Positions 50,326 through 59,626 of a stretch of DNA of 64,000 bases are shown one piece after another. The position numbers and the translations under genes were made by a program. The notes under the pieces are model-generated. The model made no database searches. It was not told the DNA's origin and was given only the letters and a program-made list of their open reading frames with translations. This stretch comes from Miltochrista miniata. Lineage: Eukaryota > Arthropoda > Insecta > Lepidoptera > Erebidae. Location: assembly GCA_933228765.1 (NCBI GenBank), contig OW121771.1, forward strand, positions 18,352,001-18,416,000, written 5' to 3'. Each line of letters starts with the position of its first letter. Position 1 is the stretch's first letter.

Positions 50326-52424
50326 ATGTAGCTACAACACTAAACTGTCTCCCTCGATATTGTTATCATTCGTTTTTTTGGATTGCGTCCCAATGTAAGT
50401 AATTTCAAAATCGTATTCACGTCAAAAAAGAAGTTAGTAGGTACCTTCATCCTGAAATATAATAGTCAAAAAGTACTTCTTAATCTAAAATTACTGTCGT
50501 GAAAGGACTCAGAAAATATATTTCATCTAGGAACCAACGTAATTTGGAATGTACACAATCTTAGAACTGCTCTAAAGTCAAAGATTCAAACTTTAATCAT
50601 GAATTATTAATTAGCATGAGTACTCATACGTTTTCGCATAAATTTACGAGGTAGGAGTCGTATTATTATGCCACTCGTATAACTTTACTTTCGTCTCCGA
50701 GCTGTGGAATAGAATGAAAAAGTTTACGAATGTTTAATAGGCTTTTCTAAGTTACAAAGTAATAGTAACAAATATTAGTTTTAGGATATTAAAAACGAAA
50801 CATAAGATCACGCCTTTTATCCTTTAAGGGATAGGCAGCGGCATATTATATGTTTTTTACGGCGATAGTAACTGTTGCATAATACAGTGATCGTTTACAG
50901 ACCACTGAGTCCGCGGGGCCACGAGCGCTTCTATTTAAACAATATGAAACTTTTTCATCCAGTTTTCTTAAAGAACTTTTCCAGGTCGCGGTTCATCTGG
51001 CAGATATCGTCCTACCATCGGCTATCGGAAAACTAACAATTTAAAATTTACATCAAATTAAATTGAAAATAGTCTAATTTTAGACAGAAAAGAACAATAT
51101 TGACATTCTCAATATTAAAGGGTGGAAAGGTACTTAGAGTGACTGAAAGTGGTGTATTAGGGTAGTGAATAAAAAACTTGTAAAACAATGGCGTGTACCC
51201 TTGTCAAGTCGAAGCTTGGGGTGGTTGGTTGGTGCAAGTTATAAAAGACTAGTTGAAAAAAATGGCTCCACACACGATGGATCCCAAAGTTTAAACACTA
51301 TTTTAAAAAATATTAGTTCGACCTCATTTTTGGGTCCCTTTGGACCCCAATTTTTACCACGATTTATAAATGAGGTCATACGGAACTCGTTGTTTGATAG
51401 AGGGTCCGTCCAATGGAACCTCGACTACAGGAAAAATAATAATTTTGAGGTCGAAACGGTAAACGGAGGTCCAGTGGACCACAATTGTCAAGGAGGTCCT
51501 AACTCTGAGGTCCAACGGGTGCGTAGCCGAAAAAAATTGACACGAGATTAATTTTATTTTTAATAAGGGACTCTTTGGTATATGAAAACGCTAACATAAT
51601 CATATTTTTTAGAGATAAGAAACAGCCTTCTTCTCTTCTTCTTATTCTACTTTCTGTTATTACTTCTAATTTTTATTAGGTACTTTTATTATGTATTTTT
51701 TTAAGTGGAATAAAATAGCTTTTTCTTTTTTTCTTAAAAAAATAACTAAATATGTAGGTACTAAAATCCATGTCTTCCCGCCAACATACTTTTCTGTAAT
51801 AATTAATTGTAATTCAAAACAATAAACCGATAAAAAAAAACAGCAAGCTAAGAAAATTGGGTAATATAATAAGGTAAATTTTATTATAATAAGGCGGTAA
51901 ATATATGTGTATTGAAATAAATTAACAAACTTTTAACCACTTAAATACATCGCCTTGAAACTTAACTAATATACCTACTTACCATTAATGACTTTTTTTA
52001 TGAACATATTTCAAGTTTTCAAAAAACATTAAAATTTTATAAGTTTCATAGATTTCTCTTCAATATTTTCAAAATCTCGCAATCGCTTATTTTTTGGACC
52101 ACAACCGAAATGCGTGTGCGTGAATCGGACATTTTTCGTGAAATCGGAGCACGTGACGTTTGATACAGGGTGTGAACATTTCAGGAGCAGCTACTAAGGG
52201 TGAGGGAAAAATGTAGCCGGCATTCTGCAAGTAGATGATGAAATACATAACGAGGGGTCGAACCCATTAATCGTACAACGAGTTATTTCCTTTTCATTGG
52301 TTTTGTTTCATTGCGATTGGACAGTAACCTTATTACTATCAGACTATCATTCTTTGTGATATAGTGTGTTCTTGTTTTTTGAAGTGAAAACTACCTTTAC
52401 GCGTTGGCATTTTTGAAATGGGTA
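50326..52424. other. mostly unassigned AT-rich DNA
   Basis: Apart from the SINE remnant at 50797-50935 I recognise no element. 51165-51551 is an open frame of 128 codons with no known motif. Its DNA carries at least six GAGGTC/GACCTC-type motifs between 51319 and 51520. 51552-52424 is A/T-rich with nothing seen. Confidence 0.4.
50797..50935 (-). mobile_element. 5S-headed SINE, copy 3, internally deleted
   Basis: Minus strand: AAGCGCTCGTGGCCCCGCGG, GTAAACGATCACTGTATTAT, then a jump straight to ATGCCGCTGCCTATCCCTTA and GGATAAAAGGCGTGATC. The box C region and body are deleted, so head and tail are joined directly. Confidence 0.65.
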
Positions 52425-52800
52425 CAAATCATTACATACATAACATAACGCCTGTTGCCTAACGGGGTAGGCAGAGAATATGGCCTTCCATTTGCAACGA
52501 TCCTTGCATATTACTATCGCTTCTTCTACTTTAAGGTGTTTTCGATAATAACAGTGAAGGATCAGCAAAACTAATTGCAAGCAAATTCGCTGGCTTGGCT
52601 TTAGGAGGAGGAGGATGAGGAACTCGTGTGGCGACGGGAAAGAGTACAAAATGTCACCACCCTAATTCACCCCGAGGGTGTCGTATAAGGAAACTTTGGG
52701 AACACTCTCGCAAAACGATCCACTGCGTAGAAAGGGAAAACTCGAAATAAACCCGATTGTCAGCAAAATGATAATCGTTTAGTCAAGTTGAAAGCCTTAG
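52425..52800. repeat. SINE pieces in opposite orientations
   Basis: 52430-52490 is a minus-oriented tail (TTACATACATAACATAACGC, GGGGTAGGCAGAG). 52625-52800 is a plus-oriented type-B head and middle (GTGTGGCGACGGGAAAGAGT, CACCCCGAGGGTGTCGTATA, AAACCCGATTGTCAGCAAAA, GTCAAGTTGAAAGCC). They may be parts of two insertions. Confidence 0.55.
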
Positions 52801-52839
52801 TGGGTGCATACTATGCCTGTAATGATAATAAAAGGAGGG

Positions 52840-54075
52840 GAGGGGGGGGGAAAGAATTTTTTTTTTTAATTCAAAAACTTGATCATTATGGAATCCGGGG
52901 GAAGGCCTTGGATTTAATTAGTTCTTACCTTAGAGATAGAGTACAGAGAGTAGTTATAAATGGTAAACAGTCAAATGGTTCTGCTGTAACAATGGGGGTG
53001 CCTCAGGGTTCAATTGTGGGACCTTTTCTATTTTTAGTGTACATAAATAATCTCCCTCACCTTATAAGAGACGATCACGAGGTAGTTTTGTTTGCTGATG
53101 ACACATCTTTAATATTTAAAGTTGAACGTGGACAACGCGATCTTGACGAAGTAAACAATGCCCTCTCTAGGGTAGTCCACTGGTTTAACGCTAATAATTT
53201 ATTGTTAATGAAACTAAAACAAAATGTATTAGATTCACCTTGCCAAATGTTAGGCTCGTTAACACCAGTATTAGGATTAGGGATGATCAAGTAGAATTGG
53301 TCGATGAAACTGTCTTTCTGGGCATAAAGTTAGACTCCAACTTGCAGTGGGGGCCTCATATCGAGGAAGTCTCGGGCAGACTGAGCTCTGCAGCCTATGT
53401 CGTTAAAAAGATCCGACAACTGACAGACATTAGAACAGCGCGTCTTGTCTACTTTAGCTATTTCCACAGTGTCATGACCTATGGCATACTATTATGGGGT
53501 AACGCTGCCGACATCGAATGTATCTTTGTGTTGCAGAAAAGGGCTGTCCGGGCTATCTATGGTATGGGGATTCGGGAGTCATTAAGAGAAAAGTTTAAGG
53601 ATATCAACATCCTTACTGTGTATTCACAGTACATATATGAAAACTTATTATATACTCATAAAAATAACAGTAAATTTATTAAAAATAGTGATATCCATAA
53701 CCTAAACTTAAGAAATAAGAATAAATTGGCTGTACCTAGATTTAGGCTTAATAAAATAAGCAATTCTTTTGCGGGCAATTGTATTCGAATGTACAATACA
53801 TTGCCGACAGCCATAACAGGTTTGTCAGTTAATAAATTTAAAAAACTAGTAAAACTTAAATTGTGCCAGAAAGCTTATTATAGCATTAGGGTGAATTTCT
53901 CAAACGTAAAAATGAGGCGGCGCCACTGAAAATCATACCTTAAAGTTCAGATACGATAAATCTTTTTTTTGTGTAAAAAAGCAATTAATTACCTTAATAC
54001 AGTCATACACAATAAGTTATAAGATATTATTTTAATTATTATTAAAAAAATGATTTTCTATATAAAATATAATTT
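52840..54075 (+). mobile_element. 5'-truncated CR1/Daphne-like LINE
   Basis: Begins inside the RT domain at about 52860 after a G/A-rich and poly(T)-like junction. It runs through the ORF end (53929) and an AT-rich 3' UTR to about 54075. The C-terminal style (KLCQKAYYSI) resembles the end of the intact LINE at 59627 (YLSQKCYYTL), suggesting the same clade. Confidence 0.7.
52860..53929 (+). pseudogene. LINE reverse transcriptase fragment, one frameshift
   Basis: LIQKLDHYGIRGKALDLI, SSYLRDRVQRVVINGK, GVPQGSIVGPFLFLVYINN and LFADDTSLIF (catalytic Asp pair near 53098-53103), then a frameshift at about 53235. The second frame continues VFLGIKLDSNLQWGPHI, TARLVYFSYFHSVMTYGILL, WGNAADIECIFVLQKRAVRA and the C-terminal TLPTAITGLSVNKFKKLVK. 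The first RT motifs and endonuclease are absent. Dead copy. Confidence 0.8.
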
Positions 54076-54416
54076 TGGTGGCTCGTCCACAACCTGTTTT
54101 ATAAAGAAAAATCACATCCCAATCAACACACCGTCAGTTTACTAGATATACGTAATTTTATTTTGATTCTGTATTAGCTTTTCCACCTCTTGACTATTTA
54201 ATTCGAGTATTTAGTGCTATATTTGATCTTATAAAAAATGTAATAGGTCCGTCCGCGATAAGTTTCAAATTTTGGTGTCAATAATAAAATCATTCCGTGA
54301 ATCGTACTGAAAATAGGTACCGGGACGTTACTACCATCTTTCTAATTATTGAGTCCTGTGCTGTAACGCACCAGTGCCAGTCTCGTGCCAGCTTGCTCCG
54401 ACTTCCCGCTAAAAAC

Positions 54417-55036
54417 GTAAGTAATACTCTCGTAAGCCCTCGGACACGATTTCAGTAATTTTTGTGTAGATAATTTAAAACGTTTCAAGCTCGTTATTTG
54501 TTTAAATACCTAATGTATAGCGTAAGGGTTCGGTATTTGTTTAAAATAATAGTAACGTCATTATAAAATTCTGAATAGTATTTTGTCAAATCAACTTATT
54601 TGACACATTTCTAATTTTGGTGGTCTAATTTTGGTGATTTTGGTGGTGTTTGGCTAATCACCAAAATTGCTAAGTTACACCAAAATTAGATTTATAGTTT
54701 CTGGGGCAATTTTAGAAATTCTATGTTTATTTTCATTAAATTAATATGGATAAAGAATTTATGCTCGAAACGGGATTCGAACCTATGTCTACCGGAATAC
54801 TATTCCGGTGCATCTACCGCTGCCGAACGTTAAGTTTTGACTCCACAGTACGTATTAAGAGTGACGCCATCCTCAGATAGCACCTACATTTCATTATGAA
54901 CTAATAAAAAAATATTATCAACAATGTGAGATACTCTTACTTCGTGCTCTGAGAATATTTTTTTCCACATTAATTGATTGAAAATTGTACTAGGTGTGAG
55001 CTTTTGAGTATATTAGTAGTATTCCTTCCATTCCAG
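54417..55036 (+). other. candidate intron upstream of the basic ORF
   Basis: ACGTAAGT at 54415-54422 is a consensus donor, and TTCCTTCCATTCCAG ending at 55036 is a consensus acceptor two bases before ATG. A non-coding first exon would end at 54416. Read by eye only. Confidence 0.35.
54762..54832 (-). other. tRNA-like sequence (pseudogene or SINE head)
   Basis: The minus strand has CGGCAGCGGTAGATGC (D-arm/A-box-like) and ACCGGAATAGTATTCCGGT, a perfect stem with an ATAGTAT loop in the anticodon position (AGT, Thr). GGTTCGAATCCC, a perfect B box, follows. The acceptor arms do not pair, so it is not a functional tRNA. It lies inside the candidate intron. Confidence 0.55.
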
Positions 55037-55037
55037 C

Positions 55038-55331
55038 ATGCCAAAGAAAACATCAAAATTATCTCAAGCCGAGTGTTTAGAGAATAAAAGAAATGCCGAG
55101 AGGAAGAGAAAAGAAAAAATTAAGAAAGATCCAAAGGAACTAGAGGAATTACGAAGAAAAGAAAGAGGAAGATATCACCGAAAAAAAGCAGAAGGAAAAA
55201 TCGTACCTTTGAGTGAAATGCCACCACGTGCTCGCAGAGCTCATCAAAAACGGAATCGGATTAATTTTAAAGAATACTACGAAAGGAAAAAAAAGAACAC
55301 AACTAACAAGCATTCAGCCGCAAAGCCCTGA
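55038..55331 (+). CDS. lysine/arginine-rich protein of unknown function
   Basis: 97 codons, about 40% Lys/Arg/His with many Glu. KNAERKRKEKIKK-like charged stretches, then ERGRYHRKKAEGKIVPLSEM, PPRARRAHQKR and YYERKKK. It starts two bases after a consensus splice acceptor and stops at a TGA just before the LINE insertion (about 55345). The protein may once have been longer. The pattern (charged helices around a RYxRKKA.GK core) recalls basic leader segments I associate with repeated arthropod genes of unknown function, a memory-level resemblance only. It lies between TTTTGGTG motif clusters, so an element-encoded DNA-binding protein is plausible. The intact frame could equally be a low-complexity accident. 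Confidence 0.45.
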   Translation: MPKKTSKLSQAECLENKRNAERKRKEKIKKDPKELEELRRKERGRYHRKKAEGKIVPLSEMPPRARRAHQKRNRINFKEYYERKKKNTTNKHSAAKP

Positions 55332-55344
55332 TACTTGCATGCCC

Positions 55345-57325
55345 GCAGGCAAGTATCATCTCCTGCGCGTGCAGTTGAGATAAAGCGGCGGTTATGGCTC
55401 TACTCGTCAGCAGACTGGGACGGTCTCTGCGACTACTTTGCGTCTAGCGTCAGCGCTGCTTTGCAGGTGAGGCTTCATCGGAGAGCGCATCTGCGGTAGC
55501 TGGTGACATCAGTTTACGTATGGAATACTACATTCCATACACTGATGTCGCCAGCATCCGCAAAGCTCGTCTCTGGTTCGGGCGTGAATGCGCCGAGGCT
55601 GTTCAGAAAAATCAGATGGCGTTTCGCGCTTGGGTCAGGGCTCGGGCAATGCGGGACCCGAACGTGGCACACCTCATGGCAGCGTATAACAGAGCCACTA
55701 GAGCCCGCGAGAGCGCCTTCAAGAGAGCGGATGCCCAGCGCGTCGCACGGCTGGGTCGGGAGCTAGCCTCACACCCCACGGGTAGCCGTGGCTACTAGAG
55801 CTGGCCAAAGCTGTGCATGCTAACTTCTGCCAACCATCGCTGCCACCGCTGCGTTACCCCGATGGATCACTAACTCACAAGGCCCAAGAGAAAGACGACC
55901 TGCTAGTTAACCTCTTTGCGGCCAATTCCCGGGTCGACGACTGTGGCATGCAGCCCCCCACCATCGCCGATTGTGGTAACACAATGCCAGAAATTGTCAT
56001 CCCGCAGTGTGATGTGCGGGCGGTGCTGCGGTCACTCGACCCGTGGAAAGCCAGTGGTCCTGACGGCATTTCGGCAGTGGTGCTGAAAAAATGTGCGGCC
56101 GAATTGGCTCCAGCATTAACGCGCCTGTATCGCCTCTCCTACTCTTCAGGGGAAGTGCCGGAGGCTTGGAGGGTGGCGAACGTACAACCGATCCCCAAGA
56201 AAGGGGATCGGTCGGACCCTGCTAACTATCGCCTTATAGCCGTCACCTCGATCATTTGTAAAATATTTGAGCTGATCATCAACAAACGACTCATGCGCTA
56301 ACTCGAGGATCACTCGCTACTCAATGATCGACAATATGGCGTTAGGCCAAAACGATCCACAGGTGACTTCCTGGCATACGTGACGCATTTTTGGGGTGTG
56401 GCTATGGAGAGGCACGGTGAGTCGTTGGCTATAAGCCTCGATATCGCTAAAGCCTTCGATAGAATATGGCATGCGCCCTGGACCGCATTTCACAATGGGG
56501 ATCCTCGAACCTGTTCGAGTTCAATGCCCGTAAAACACAGGCGTATGCGTTTGCAGCTAAAAAACCCCTTTCCTACCCTTACCCTCTCTTTAGAATACGA
56601 CGATTCCACTTGGAGATAATCTGGACATCCTTGGCATAGACGTCCGGCCCGAGCTCAATCACAAATACCATATTGAGCGATGTATTGGGCTAGCCTCGAG
56701 AAAACTAGGAGTCCTAAACAAGGTGAAGCGGTTCTTTACGCCAAACCAGAGGTGTCTGCTGTACAAAACGCAGAATACGTCCTTGCGTCGAATACTGCTC
56801 TCACTATTGGGACGACTCCGCGAGGTACTTGCTTGACGCGCTGGACTCTATGCAGCGGCGAGCTATTCGCATTATAAACTGCCCTGAGGTAACGGAAAGT
56901 CTGGAGTCATTGGCGCAGCGAAGAACTATTGCATGCGTATCTATCACGGTGAGTGTTCTGAAGAACTCTTCAACCTACTCCCACCCTCTCCATTCTGATC
57001 CCGAACAACGCGTGCTGGACAGAGGTGCCACTCTCACACAGTGGAGAGAATCTTTGCTAGAACTGAACGATTCAAAAGATCATTTCTCTGTCGAACCATA
57101 AAAATCTGGTACGACCTGCCAGCGCACGTGTTTCCCTCCTCTTACAATCCTGGGTTCTTCAAGCGGAGCGTGAAGAGGCACATCATAGGGCCGCCAAGTT
57201 GAGGGCCGCTTTCTATAGTCCTGTAGACTGGGACGGTGGCCCCCAATCGCTAGATGTCGCTGTGGCTTTCCATCAGGCGGCGGCTGCATCATTTTGGCAA
57301 GCTAAATATATTAAAAAAATCTATA
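55345..57325 (+). mobile_element. family-B LINE, 5'-truncated and internally deleted
   Basis: Related to family A at protein level but distinct in DNA. It starts in the endonuclease C-terminus (about 55360), has lost the RT core, and ends after the stop at about 57200 with a 3' UTR (CCCCAATCGCTAGATGTCGC .. CTTTCCATCAGGCGGCGG) and a short A-rich end near 57325. Its 3' end is duplicated at 47137-47295. It interrupts the TTTTGGTG element. Confidence 0.7.
55380..57200 (+). pseudogene. family-B ORF2 remnant
   Basis: RRLWLYSSADWDGL (endonuclease/linker), RKARLWFGRECAEAVQ with FRAWVRARAM (linker), frameshift and stop near 55795. Then NFCQPSLPPLRYPDGSL, KASGPDGISAVVLKKC, KKGDRSDPANYRLIAVTS, a stop at 56301, DRQYGVRPKRSTGDFLAYV and SLDIAKAFDRIW. 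Here coding jumps to SQWGSSNLFEFNARKTQ, deleting PQGS and YADD. SRKLGVLNKVKRFF and RRAIRIINCPEV follow in shifted frames, then KIWYDLPAHVFPSSYNPGFF and KRSVKRHI, stop. Multiple lesions plus deletion of the catalytic core. Confidence 0.75.
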
Positions 57326-57704
57326 TTACATATAAATGTGTCATTAAATAAAAAAAATCTTATTGTTAAAAGGTATTTTTATTGTCTACTAATTTTTTTG
57401 TTCCTATATCTAATTTTGGTGTTAAAATACCAATTTTGGTGTATTGACAATTTAGGTGTCGATAATATTAATGTCATTTTCGGGTTTAATTTGACTTTTC
57501 AAGCTTTCATGCAACTATTATACGTATTTCTTTCTAATTATAGAATAATATTATCTACATATAGAGTAATAAAAAAAATCACCAAAATTAGGTAAAAATT
57601 CATAGATGTTGAAATTCACCCATTAAAGACTTTCTAGAAGACAAGACTGCCTGGCAGTGACACGAATTGCTCCTTTCTACATTAAAAAAAAAACTGTATT
57701 AGAT

Positions 57705-57800
57705 ACTAAGATGAATAAGAGGGACCGGACTGAGTTTCTTGGGGTGTTCTTCTCAGTCTGTAGCATTTCCGAACCCCCGGTAGAGTCACAAAAATTTTGA
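57705..57800 (+). repeat. weak 'GAGTTTCTTG' repeat scrap
   Basis: GACCGGACTGAGTTTCTTGG, TGTTCTTCTCAG and GCATTTCCGAAC resemble the repeat at 37083-37140. Heavily diverged. Confidence 0.35.
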
Positions 57801-57856
57801 CAAACCTAAATAATTTTTTAAAAATTTCAAAGGGAATAAATTTTATTTTATTTTTA

Positions 57857-58153
57857 GAACCCGCCTCACACCCTCGATTCGTCAATCCTAACCTACAACC
57901 GTTAAGGATAACCACTACTAATTGTATGGGAGGAATGACGAACTGAACTCCTCAGGAAAGGAATTTTGGATGTGGGATAGGAAAAATTACCTGTACCCTC
58001 CAGATTGTTGGTAATTAGCACTACTCACTACTGTAACAATGCCATTGTTAAGCGGAGTAGTGGTAGGTTCGTCATTCCTCCAATACAATTAGTTGTGGTT
58101 ATCCTTAACGGTTGTAAGTTAGGATTGACGAATCGACGGTCTGAGGCGGGTTC
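57857..58153. mobile_element. palindromic MITE with ~88-bp arms
   Basis: The left arm GAACCCGCCTCACACCCTCG...GTCAATCCTAAC...GGATAACCACTACTAATTG...GGAATGACGAAC is mirrored by 58067-58153 with about 90% identity. The centre is about 120 bp. TA precedes the left end, and the right flank reads CT, so the target duplication is unclear. The right outer sequence (CCTCTCCCCCC) recurs beside a second partial arm at 58325-58375, so another copy abuts it. Confidence 0.65.
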
Positions 58154-58199
58154 CTCTCCCCCCCCTGCTCTCCTTTTATAATCATTTTAGGATGGATTT

Positions 58200-58380
58200 C
58201 CGCCATGTAACGCCTGATTCCATTAGTTAACTAAGCCTCTGCCTACCATTTCGGGGAAAGCGTGACTATATGTATGTGTGTAAGTCCTGAGGATGCCTCG
58301 AGTGTAAGCGGATCATTGACGTCTTATGATTGACGAATCGAGGATGTGAGGTAGAATCCTCTCCCTCCCCTACTTTATTA
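58200..58380 (+). repeat. SINE tail and second MITE arm
   Basis: 58205-58285 matches the shared SINE tail (GCCTCTGCCTACCATTTCGG, GCGTGACTATATGTATG). 58325-58375 (TTGACGAATCGAGGATGTGAGG, CCTCTCCCTCCCC) matches the right arm of the MITE at 57857. 58380-58640 is AT-rich with a CA-rich run (58483-58505) and nothing else recognised. Confidence 0.5.
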
Positions 58381-58639
58381 TCTTTCTATTAAATAGAACT
58401 GTAGGGACCTTCCTACCTACACTCAATATACACTACAGTTTAATTATATATAAATACTAAACTAAAATATATATTTATTAAACACACACACGTGACACAC
58501 ACACGCAAACTTCAACGATCCTGTATATACCGCTATCACATAATATATATAGGTGGTGAAATCAACTATCTTCCCATCACGCCTATAGAACCAATCTTAT
58601 CTTACTAATATTTATTAATTTGAAAGTTTGTGAAGATGT

Positions 58640-59067
58640 TTTATTTTACATGCCATACTCATCTCTGAGACATGGTTAAATCCTTGTCTGCCTTCAACGG
58701 CTTATTCTCTCCCAGGGTTCAACCTCATTCGACATGATCGCGGACCGGCTGGTTATGGTGGGGTGGCAATTTACCTCCGTAATCACCTTTTTTACGCTGT
58801 TATTGATACTTCGCCGCAGCCGCCTCCACGACTCGCCGGCGAGCATTTGTTCCTTGAGGTTGATCTTCTCCACGCTAAGTTACTCCTTGGAGTCTATTAT
58901 GGTCCTTCCTCCAACATTAACTTTTTTACTTCTTTCGAAATACTTCTAGAAACCCTCATTCCCAATTACAGTCAAACTATAATCATGGGTGATTTTAATA
59001 CTTGTCTTCTCAAAAATGACTCTCGCTCTACTACTTTCCAATCCATTACACAATCTTGTAATCTCTC
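58640..59067 (+). pseudogene. LINE AP endonuclease fragment, interrupted
   Basis: From about 58658 the frame reads LISETWLNPCLPS (catalytic Glu) and YSLPGFNLIRHD. After a frameshift the DNA around 58738-58763 also encodes GPAGYGGVAIYLRNH, then LLLGVYYGPSSNI and IIMGDFNTCLL (GDFN). Homology ends at about 59066, where the 3' tail of the minus-strand CR1-like LINE begins. The rest of the endonuclease and RT would be expected beyond that insertion, outside the window. Confidence 0.7.
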
Positions 59068-59626
59068 AATTCAAACTCAAAAACTCAAACTCAAACTCTT
59101 TATTGCATTCATGTGTGATACAGTTGTTGCATATTAATAGTAAGTACTTACAACATGAAACCCTGTACGGGCACAGCAATGTTAGGCAGGTATACATTAC
59201 TCGTTTGAAGTAAGTAAATGGTTGTGGTTGTATATGACTACATCAACATCAATCTTTAAATTTTATACATAGTTATTATACTAATTACTTACATTAACAT
59301 TAACAAAATTAGAAAATTATTTATTTACAATATATTTTTCCAATCAATAACAAATATGTAAGTGACTACTTAGGCACTTAATTGTATTTGAGATCTTATG
59401 TAGGTACTTAGGTACTTACCTATATCAAATTATAAAATAAATAAAAATAAACATTATTTTCTTTTAGGTACTAATTATCGATATTTAAATTCTACGAGTA
59501 CATAGGAAATGTAAATAGTTTTGTGGACATTTTCGCAGGTATAAAATGTATAAGCAAATAGGTTAGGTATAAAATTACTAAAGTTTATATAATTATGTTT
59601 TTATGGTCTAGATTTAGAACAATTAT
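59066..59626 (-). other. 3' UTR and tandem-repeat terminus of the intact LINE
   Basis: The AT-rich UTR has no ORF. The final ~35 nt on the minus strand are AATAAAGAGTTTGAGTTTGA followed by further GTTTGA-type units, one of them expanded to GTTTTTGA. Short tandem 3' ends of this type are typical of CR1/L2-group LINEs and may guide reinsertion at similar microrepeats. Confidence 0.7.

Larger units (their letters stand above)
54078..57595 (+). mobile_element. unclassified element with TTTTGGTG motifs and a basic ORF, broken by a LINE
   Basis: The 8-mer TTTTGGTG, often as CTAATTTTGGTG, occurs at about 54082, 54271, 54615, 54628, 54641 and (reversed) 54659, 54680 on the left, and at about 57413, 57436 and (reversed) 57576 on the right. 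Between them lie a splice-donor-like GTAAGT (54417), a pyrimidine-rich acceptor (55036) and a basic ORF (55038-55331), then the LINE insertion. The right end reads AATCACCAAAATTAGG. Clustered motifs at both sides suggest transposase-binding arrays, but no clean TIR or target duplication was established, so the boundaries are tentative. Confidence 0.4.

Noticed and set aside
51165..51551. 128-codon ORF as a host gene
   Set aside because: No domain or convincing start context; only repeated GAGGTC words stand out.
54762..54832. Functional tRNA-Thr(AGT) gene
   Set aside because: B box and anticodon arm are good but the acceptor stem does not pair; a pseudogene or SINE head is more likely.
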